Assembly: GCA_034008185.1 (NCBI GenBank)
Contig: CM067109.1
Location: 55,910,301 to 55,974,300 of the forward strand
Source of the DNA: Gorsachius magnificus
Taxonomy: Eukaryota; Chordata; Aves; Pelecaniformes; Ardeidae
Reading direction: 5' to 3'
Length of the DNA: 64,000 nucleotides
Positions within the stretch are counted from its first letter, which is position 1. Each line of letters opens with the position of its first letter. The position numbers and the translations under genes are program-made. The notes beneath the pieces are model-generated. The model was given only the letters and a program-made list of their open reading frames with translations. It did no database searches and had not been told where the DNA came from. Positions 39,366-47,020 of this stretch are shown one piece after another.

Positions 39366-40466
39366 ATAGAAACATAGAATCATAGAATATCTCATGTTGG
39401 AAGGGACCCATAAGAATCATCAAGTCCAAACCCCTGTTCCTTGTGATACTACCTAAAACTAAACCACATGACTAAGAGTGTCATCCAGACCTGCTTGAAC
39501 TCTGCCAGACTTATTGTGACCACTTCCCTAGGAAGTCTGTTCCAGCAACCGACCACCCTCTCAGTGAAGAACCTTTCCCTAATGTCCAATCTGGACCGCC
39601 CCTGAACAGCTACATTCCATTTCCTCATGTCATATCAATGGTCACCAGAGAGAGATCAGCACCTCTGCCTCCACTGCCCCACTTTGAGGAAGTTGTAGAC
39701 TGCCATGAGATTACCCTTCCACCTTCTCTTCTCCAAGCTGAACAAACCAAGTGACCTCAGCCACCCCTCATAAGTCTTTCTCTCAAGGTCTTTCACCATC
39801 TTGGTCAGCCTCCTCTGGACAAATATTCTGATGTCCTTCTTATACTGAGGTGCCCCAAACTACACACAGCATTCAATGTGGGGCCACACCAGTGCAGTGT
39901 AGAGTGGGGCAATCACCTCCCTTGACCAGCTAGCTATGCTGTGCTTGATGCATCCCAGGAAACTTTTGGCCCTTTTGTCTGCCAGGGCACACTGTTGACT
40001 CATATTCAACTTGCCATCAACCCAAACTCCCAGATCCCTTTCTGCAGGGCTTCTCTCCAGTTTTTGTCCCCCAGTTTGTACATATAACCAGGATTAACCT
40101 GTCCCAGGTGAAGAATCCTGCATTTGCTCTTGTTAAACTTCATACAGTTGGTGATTGCCAAGCTCTCTAGTCTATCTAGATCTCTCTGTGAGGCCTCTCT
40201 ACCCTCGAGGGAGTCCATAGCTCCTCCTAGCTTAGTATCAACAGCAAACTTACTTAATGTATGTTTGATTCCTGCATCCAGATCATTAATAAAAACACTA
40301 CAGAGCACTGGTGCTAAAGTTGGTGACTGGCCACCAGCCTGATGTAACCCCATTTACTACAACGCTTTGAGCCCAACCCGTCAGCCTATTGCTCACCCAA
40401 TGTATTATAGACTTGTCTAGCTGTGTGCTGGATATTTTGTCCAGAAGAATACTGCCAGAGACAGTA
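39366..40466 (-). mobile_element. CR1-A: 5'-truncated CR1 LINE, second half of ORF2 plus 3' end
   Basis: A non-LTR retrotransposon of the CR1 family, which copies its RNA into DNA at the insertion site using an ORF2-encoded endonuclease/reverse transcriptase. Reading the minus strand, the element opens at about the ILLDK segment of the reverse transcriptase, continues through WVSNRLTGWAQ and FINDLDAGI, and ends with the family's repeated ATTCTATG-type terminus at 39370-39395. The frame shifts near 40340 (between the frames at 40298-40510 and 40006-40353) and again near 40010, so no protein is made. The FADD catalytic motif reads FAVD, losing one of the two metal-binding aspartates. The 5' boundary is set where CR1-like translation stops; bases beyond 40466 look unrelated. 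The 5' truncation is typical of incomplete reverse transcription. Confidence 0.92.
40006..40353 (-). pseudogene. CR1-A ORF2 fragment (reverse transcriptase, FAVD variant)
   Basis: This is the longest open piece of CR1-A. It holds the segment around the reverse-transcriptase active site (LSKFAVDTKLGG) and the following RDLDRLE..NCMKFNKSKCRILHLG region, which in CR1 lies C-terminal to the catalytic motif. The first aspartate of the usual FADD is valine (codon GTT, read on the minus strand), so the enzyme would be inactive even if the frame were whole. About 22 residues at its N-terminal end are out of frame with CR1 and are an artefact of the frameshift near 40340. Confidence 0.85.
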
Positions 40467-40829
40467 GCTAACTGAAGAAATCTTCCTGAACTGAAGCAGA
40501 ACAAGCCCAATCTTTTACTGAAGACTGATGTTGAAATTCATATAGTTCCCAGCACTTAGCATATAAACATCTTGGTTTTTCTCCCAAGCAGTATTGGCTT
40601 TCTCAATATAATTGAGGTTTATTGGATAGCAGTTGTTGCCCCAGCTGGCACTGCCTAGAATCATAAGAACATTTTTTTCTCATTTTCTTCGTAGTATAAG
40701 TCAATATATGTTGTTGCATACATGATAAAGAACACTAGTACTCCTTTTGTTCTTTCATCACAAAGGCATACTTTGGTAAAAATGACCTAATAGTTTTCCA
40801 AAACTGGCTATTATCAGGTTTGCCATGTG
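40467..40829. other. Unique spacer between CR1-A and the LTR
   Basis: AT-rich sequence with no recognisable feature. Confidence 0.5.
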
Positions 40830-41349
40830 TGTTGGGTTTGCATGGCAAGGTTTTCGTAGTGGGAGGCTACAGGGGTGGCTTCTGTGAGAAGCTGCTAGAA
40901 GTTTTCCCTGTGTTCGCTGCTGGCCGAGGCCAAGCCAATCAGTGATGGTGGTAGCGCCTCTGTGATAACATGTTTAAGAAGGAAAAAAACCTGATGGGGA
41001 ACAGTAGGCAGAGAGAGGGAAGTGAGAGGACATGAAAGAAAACAGCCCTGCAGACACACAGGTCAGTGCAGAAGGAGGGGGAGGAGGTGCTCCAGGACCA
41101 GAGATTCCCCTGCAGCCCCCGGTGCAGCCCATGGTGGGGCAGGCTGTCCCCCTGCAGCCCATGGAGGCCCATGGGGGAGCAGCCCACCGGAGCGTGGAGC
41201 AGGGTCCTGGAACGACCTGTGGACCCATGCACAGAGGAGCCCATGTTGAAGCAGGTTTGCTGGCAGGGCTTCTGACCCCACAGGGGACGCACAGCAGTCT
41301 GTTCCTGAAGGACGGCACCCCATGGAAAGGGTGCATCCACGCTGGAGCA
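40830..41349 (+). mobile_element. Partial LTR of an avian endogenous retrovirus
   Basis: The segment starts with TGTTGGGTTTGCATGGCAAGG, the 5' end of an LTR family I recognise from avian genomes (probably ERVL-like; class not verified). It continues through a segment with GATAACATGTTTAAGAAGG near 40964-40982, where TTTAAG may be a decayed TATA box, into a GC-rich part made of imperfect repeats of a CTGCAGCCC..TGG..GGAGCAG module. Homology stops at about GCTGGAGCA (41341-41349), before any polyadenylation region or terminal CA, so the 3' part is missing. No gag, pol or env sequence lies beside it. Open frames inside it (41022-41398, both strands) are by-products of the GC-rich repeats. Confidence 0.75.
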
Positions 41350-44308
41350 CAATGACCTGAGATGCATGTCCTAGGTCAGTAATGCTCTGTGGATCCATGG
41401 CACTGCAGCTGCACTAGTTGAAAAGAGAATTCTGGACAACACTTGTTTCTGACTCTTCCTCCACCTCAGTTTTAGAACACAGACTAGATTTCTAGTGTGA
41501 AAAGTGAAAAAACATTAACTTTAGGCCATCAAAAATCTTGTGTTCACTGAATGGGTAGAACAATACAAATTTTCCCAAGATCAGCTCTGTTCTTTTGACA
41601 GAAATGCAGTGCAGTTAATGTCTACTGCAGATAAATTGTGGATTAAGTCACATCTCATCTTTTAGGTTTGGGATGTTTAGCCCTTGTGGGTTGAACTGTT
41701 TTACCCTGCACATCACTGCTGTCCTTTTAAATGTGTAATATGTAAATTTTTCTGACAGGACTGTATATTGAAAAGTCCATGACAAGAGGATTTTTTCCCC
41801 TTTAAGTTAAAATACAGAACTCAAGTATTGTATTTACTGACAGTCTTGTAAAGTTTGCAATCTATTCCTTAAGGAAACAGAACTGAATACTTCCAGTTGA
41901 GCATATCTTTTTTTAAGTTATGGCAAAGTGCAATTACAGTTTAAAGGGAATATTTATGTACATTAGTTAACAACATCATTGCAACTTAGTGCTCACACAT
42001 CAACACTTAATTAGTGTAAGCATAAGTGACATAATTGCTACAAGGCATGCATTACCCATAATGTGAGGTAATTTCATGCACTATGCACATTTTAAATATC
42101 TACTCTGTATTTTTCCAGGCTGGATTTTTAAATCAATAGGAGATGTTTGCATATAAAGACACCTTAACCTATTTTCCATTTTACTTGAATGCAGAATGTT
42201 GTCCAGCAATAGAGGAAAAGCTTTTTTTCACCCCAATTTTCACTCTCGATTTTCAAACTTGCAAGTTCAAAAATGTTTGATTTCAAAACAGCACAAGTGT
42301 CTGTGTGAACAGTGTTGTAAGTTTTCTATTAAATAAACATATTTTCTGTTCCTCTTCCACAGAATTGTCAGCCTTAATATGCTGATGTTCTTCTGTAAGC
42401 CTAACTATGCTTTTGTCCAGTCTTCCACTTCGCATGAAACGCACTTGTTAGCTTATCAGCAAAGCCAATGACCTCTTCAAAATTCAGTATGTCCTGAAGA
42501 AACCCAGCTGTTATAATAGCAATGAGAAACCAGTGAGCTAATGAGTAGACAGGGCATCTGGGACAACATTATGGATGTGCAAGTAGGTAGGTTCACATGT
42601 ACAAACAAAAATGCAGCCAATCCTTCACTGCTTTATTTTGTTTCCTACTTTATGAGAGGATTGTCACTTGGATTTTATTTTCTGTTCAGGAGGGAACGAC
42701 TCTACCTTGTTCTATCAAACATTGAATGTATTTTGCATACTACTATATCCTAAGAAAGAAGAAAACTAGCTTTATAATCAAAAGACACAGAACAGAATAT
42801 TTATGTGTCTTTCTGTGGGATGATTCGCAGAAGTTACACAGGATCAAAAGGAGACAAGAAGGAACCAAGCAGTTTTAGAAAGTTTTAATATTCCCTTGTC
42901 ATGTTACATAAAGGGCTAGAAATCTTCAATAAGATTGCTGCTTCCTGCCTAAAACCTAATATCACATGCAGCAATTAGTGCTTAATAGTCCTGTTGAAGG
43001 GATAATCTAAATTTAAGACCATCCTTCCCTCTTGTTACCTACAAATTATTATAAATAAGATCTGAGGTTTAAATATCTGGAAGAGATTAGGATCAGATAT
43101 TTTTCCCTACTTTTTGGGGAAGGGGGGATGGACGTAGTTACCACAGTTGACAGAATTTTATATGTAATCATTTCACTGTTGCTTTTCCTTAGTGAGTTAA
43201 AGCGCTTTTAAAGCTGGAGGAAATTTTACCAAGGGAATATTTTCCTGCTAGAAAATGTTCTTTCTTATCATATAAAGTCTCCTACAACAATACATCAATG
43301 TTGAAAAGTTTCTTTAAAAAACAGAGAAAAAATAATTATTAGACTGAGTGGTGGCATTTTTTCCTGTGTTAGAGCTGACAGTTCAAATTTTTATTACAAG
43401 AAGACTTTCATTACCGATTATAATTTTTGTTATTATAAACTGAATAAATCTTTTAAAGACTAAACCTGTTCTTTTTTGAGGATAAATCATTAATGTCTTT
43501 GCAATTTGAAATAATTAAATCAGAAGAAAAACAAATCCAGTGCCTTTATAAGTCCACCTGCAAACTTACTGAAAGAATTTGTACAAATGCTGACAGAATC
43601 AAGACCTTCAAATAGTTATTTTGTTGTTTACTTATGTCTAGTATCTTTAGGCCATGATTTACCAAGAGACATTAACACAAGTGCCCAGCATCATAACTTG
43701 TTACTGTTTGAAAAAAATATTATGCATGTGCTTATCTTAGAAATCTTTTTTGATTGTTGTTGATGTGAACCTTAAGGTTTTGTACATCAAGTTTTAGGAA
43801 GATATTGCAACTAGAAACACCAACACTTTTGGCATAATCCAGTGACAGTTAAAATACCTGACTTCTGTTATGTCCTTTTTTTAAATCACCCACATGAATT
43901 TCGTTCTGGAGAAAGCTTGATAGATCCCACAAGAAGTCCCATCGTAAAGTCCATCCATATATTTACTGAACTCTACCAAGACAAGGTAAAGCATTTGCCA
44001 TTTCCCCAAAGAATTTCTGTGCTCCCCTATGCCAAAGCTATTCTCAAATCTCTGATTTCTCAGAGGGAAGCATGCAAATTTGCAGCCCTTTATTTGCTTC
44101 ATTCCTTGTGTCCTTGTGTACCAGCAGTAATTGCCATTAAAGACTTTCTCAGAGGAGTAACGCAATAATGATTCTAAACACGGCAATCATTTTTACCTTG
44201 GTCTGACAACCAGATTTGTCTAGGGTCCTCTGATACGAGATTTCTCCTGTTTCCTAAACTTTTCAGGTGCCCTCTTCTGTACCCGTTCCAATTTGAGTAT
44301 GCCTTTCA
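41350..44308. other. Non-coding AT-rich unique sequence
   Basis: About 3 kb without a recognised gene. Open frames at 43842-44168 (plus) and 43881-44186 (minus) overlap each other and have no domain. No repeat family is seen. Confidence 0.5.
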
Positions 44309-44794
44309 CAGAATCATAGAATCACCTCGGTTGGAAAAGACCTTTAAGATCATCGAGTCCAACTGTTAACCTAGCACTGCCATCCCACCACTAAACCATG
44401 TCCCCAAGCACCTCATCTACCCTTCTTTTAAATACCTCCAGGGATGAGGACTCCACCACCTCCCTGGGCAGCCCATTCCAGAGCCTGACAACCCTCTCGG
44501 TGAAGAAGTTTTTCCTAATGTCTAGCCTAAACCTGCCCTGGTGCAGCTTCAAGCCATTCCCCCTTGTCCTATCATCTGCTACCAGGAAGAAGAGGCCGAC
44601 CCCCACCTCACTACAGCCTCCTGTCAGGCAGTTGTAGAGGGTGATCAGGTCTCCCCTCAGCCTCCTCTTCTCCAGACTAAACAACCCCAGTTCCCTCAGC
44701 CGCTCCTCGTAAGACTTGTGCTCCAGACCCCTCACCAGCTTGGTTGCTCTCCTCTGGACCTGTTCCAGCAATGCAACATCTTTCTTGTAGTGAG
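44309..44794 (-). mobile_element. CR1-B: short 5'-truncated CR1 with intact ORF2 C-terminus
   Basis: Reading the minus strand, the element begins at CTCACTACAAGAAAG (44780-44794), the same point in CR1 that reads HYKKD in the longer copy further downstream. It runs through the ORF2 C-terminal region to the GATTCTATGATTCTGTG terminus at 44309-44325. The ORF2 frame (44391-44771) is unbroken for 126 codons and ends at the usual VLGDMV terminus. CR1-A and CR1-C are both frame-broken, which suggests CR1-B is younger, though a shorter frame also has less chance to break. Its 5' end lies 11 bp from a tRNA-Ala-like sequence in the same orientation. Confidence 0.93.
44391..44771 (-). pseudogene. CR1-B ORF2 C-terminal fragment
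   Basis: An open frame encoding the region C-terminal to the reverse-transcriptase domain in CR1 ORF2, with landmarks [42 protein letters not shown] and LPREVVES. No endonuclease or polymerase domain remains, so it has no autonomous function. The methionine at its start is internal to the family's protein, so this is a fragment and not a gene. Confidence 0.9.
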
Positions 44795-44805
44795 AGGGAA
44801 GGAGC

Positions 44806-44877
44806 TGGAGATGCTGGGGATTGAACGCAGGGCCTCTTACATGCGAAGCAAGCGCTCTCCCACTGAGCTACATCCCC
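44806..44877 (-). tRNA. tRNA-Ala (anticodon CGC) or tRNA-Ala-derived sequence
   Basis: A 72-nt cloverleaf folds on the minus strand. The acceptor stem GGGGATG/CATCTCC pairs at all seven positions (one G-U). The D arm is GCTC-AGTGGGA-GAGC. The anticodon stem CTTGC/GTAAG pairs (one G-U) around the loop TTCGCAT, giving anticodon CGC for alanine. The variable loop is AGGCC. The T arm CTGCG-TTCAATC-CCCAG pairs except for a C-C mismatch at 52:62, where the first base of the Pol III B box would normally be G. The A box (TAGCTCAGTGGG) looks good. There is no intron, and CCA is not encoded beyond the discriminator base A. No run of four T follows within the usual trailer distance. It may be a weakened gene, a pseudogene, or the head of a tRNA-CR1 chimera. 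Confidence 0.8.
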
Positions 44878-44884
44878 CTGCCTA

Positions 44885-44911
44885 AATTCTGCTTTCAGGG
44901 TAAGCAGAATT
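44885..44911 (+). repeat. 10-bp perfect inverted repeat beside the tRNA
   Basis: AATTCTGCTT (44885-44894) and AAGCAGAATT (44902-44911) are perfectly complementary around a 7-base loop. It starts 8 bp upstream of the tRNA in that gene's orientation. Function is unknown and chance is possible. Confidence 0.8.
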
Positions 44912-46122
44912 GGACATGGTGACTGGTGGCACCAGTACCTTGTACAACAGCATTAATAACACTATTACTTTTACTGAAAATATCTTCCTTGATATATCCT
45001 AAATCAGATTAGCTGGTTTTTACTGACATACCACATTAATGACTCATGCACAACCTAAGATCAATGAGCACATCCAAAGTCTTATCTGTCTGTGTTGGGT
45101 CAAAAGCTGAGCCCATCAGTTCATATCTTATTTTAATTTGAAAAGTATTTTATGGTTTATTTTAATCTGAAAAATAAATTTATACAAATAAGAGCCGTAA
45201 GGTATGTAAAAGATGAGACGTTAGCTTAGAATATGCATTGGTATTTGCCAATATTCTTATGCGAATATAAATATGTATATCCACATATTATTATATATAT
45301 TCTAGTGTGTAAAACTAGTTTTATAGTTTATCATTACTGTTATTATTATTTATGTAATTAAATGCATCCTTCATACAGTTCCTCTCTCTAACCTACAATG
45401 TATTCCTGCAAACTCAGATCTCCTGCTTGACAAGATAATATATTGCTGTCACCCCACTGAATATTAGTATAATTCTGATTTTAGTCTACTAAAATGACAA
45501 GTGTAGCTACTTTATAGCTGCTTTGGACCATAAAACATTTTGAAAGTTATTTTGCCATTGAATCAGCACTAGAGCAGATATGCATGAAGATTTGGCATTT
45601 AATATGTGAGGTAGTTTTGCCCCTTTTCTGTTGTGGGAAATTTGGTTATAAATTTTTCATGACATAGTTCTTTTGTCTGTCAGCACCTTTTACTTTGGGA
45701 AAAAAATCTGCTTGACAGCCACTTTGAGCCTGCTCCTCCAGAGCTTTTACTCATCACAGAAAAAAGTTTAGGAATAATAATAATAATAAAAAAAAAAAAA
45801 AAAAGACATATGGACAAAAAGAGAAATTTAAGAAAATACTTTTTTCATTGTTCCTTTTTTTAAAGTACTAGATATAAGATAGCTGTCATCAGATAAGATG
45901 AGGAAACGTTTTATAGTCCAGGAAGAAATCAAAAGAATATGTTTTTAGTTGCAGGCCAAAGTCTACAGGATTGTCTGCGTTTTACACTACATCCAGGCCT
46001 AAAAGCTCTCACTTTGGAGGAATCAGACTGAGAAACAGAAAGGCCATACCCCATCAAAGAGTGATACCTGTGCTTAATCTTATGAACTGTGATAACCTCC
46101 ACCCATTTAGCAGAGCTTGTTA
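44912..46122. other. Non-coding AT-rich sequence
   Basis: Contains an imperfect duplication of a TTTATTTTAATTTGAAAA-like unit at 45128-45180, AT-rich sequence at 45270-45360, and an AAT-repeat running into a poly(A) stretch at about 45774-45804. No gene is supported. Confidence 0.55.
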
Positions 46123-46164
46123 TGATACAGATAAAGCTAGGTGTGACACAGATAAAGCTAGGTG
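46123..46164 (+). repeat. 21-bp tandem duplication
   Basis: TGATACAGATAAAGCTAGGTG (46123-46143) is followed at once by a copy with one change (TGACACAG..., 46144-46164). Each copy carries a GATAA motif (GATA-factor core) and an AAAGCTAGGTG tail. Likely local slippage. Confidence 0.9.
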
Positions 46165-46913
46165 TATAGAGAAATAGTCACAGGTTGAAACAAAGCTTAG
46201 GCTTCAGGAGTAACTGAACTGATATATATTGTACTACCATCATTATAAAGAACATGAATGTAACAGTAGTTTGTCCCTGTATACATGCAACAAGTTTGGT
46301 ATATAAGTAACCAGATCATGAGAAGGGAGAAAGAAATATATAGTTAGTGCTCTGGGTGAAAAAAAATATAAGAACCATACAACTACAGATACAGCTGTAC
46401 AGAAACAGTCAGCTATGCTGGTCTTTAGACTATCAGTATGTTTCCTCAGAAAACCAATCAAAAGACTCATCTTTCAGCGTTAACAGACCAAGAAAGGAGC
46501 AAGATCATTTATTAAGACAACTTAGTTGTAGGAAGTAGGGACATAAGTTAAGGGCACTGATGTTGTGTTGCATCTATGGAAGGTAGACAGTACCTCATGA
46601 GAAAACATTGTTTACATTCTTTTCCTTTCACAGATAGTCCATAACAGCTTATTTTGTTTAATCTAGGGTGGGTGGTTATTGACTGTCACCTCTCGACAAC
46701 GTGCCTGACTGCCATTCCAAGGAAGGGAGTGCCTCTGTCCTCCCGAGGACATCAGGGCAAGGCAAACATGACAGTCTGCGTACAGATCAATGCCACAGAG
46801 AAAGCTGCTCTGTTTCCTCCAGAGCAGTGCCATCAGCAATGCTGTCATTTTTCTCAGCCCAAAAAATTCCAGTTTCAGAGTTAGTTTGAAAAGAAGGGTT
46901 TGTTTTCCAGGGA
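46165..46913. other. Non-coding unique sequence
   Basis: The patch at 46660-46860 is somewhat GC-richer and has open frames on both strands, but no domain is recognised. Confidence 0.45.
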
Positions 46914-46938
46914 CAAAAAAAAAAAACAAAAAAAAAAA

Positions 46939-46974
<36 letters not shown>

Positions 46975-47020
46975 AAAAAAAAAAAAAACCAAAAAAAAAA
47001 ACCAAACAAAAAAACCCCCA
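46914..47020 (+). repeat. Poly(A)-rich low-complexity tract
   Basis: Almost pure A with scattered single C or CC; the longest unbroken run is 34 A (46940-46973). Lys-rich and Phe-rich reading frames across it are artefacts. The sequence before it is not a recognisable processed pseudogene. CR1 does not make poly(A)-tailed copies, so it is best read as a simple repeat. Confidence 0.9.

Noticed and set aside
40939..41398. Several overlapping frames up to 142 codons
   Set aside because: They lie inside the GC-rich LTR repeats, on both strands and in several frames, with no protein homology recognised.
43842..44186. Overlapping 108- and 101-codon frames on opposite strands
   Set aside because: No domain recognised. 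Mutual overlap on opposite strands with no splice evidence suggests chance.
44398..44885. Plus-strand frames opposite CR1-B and the tRNA
   Set aside because: Antisense of the CR1 ORF2 C-terminus and of the tRNA.
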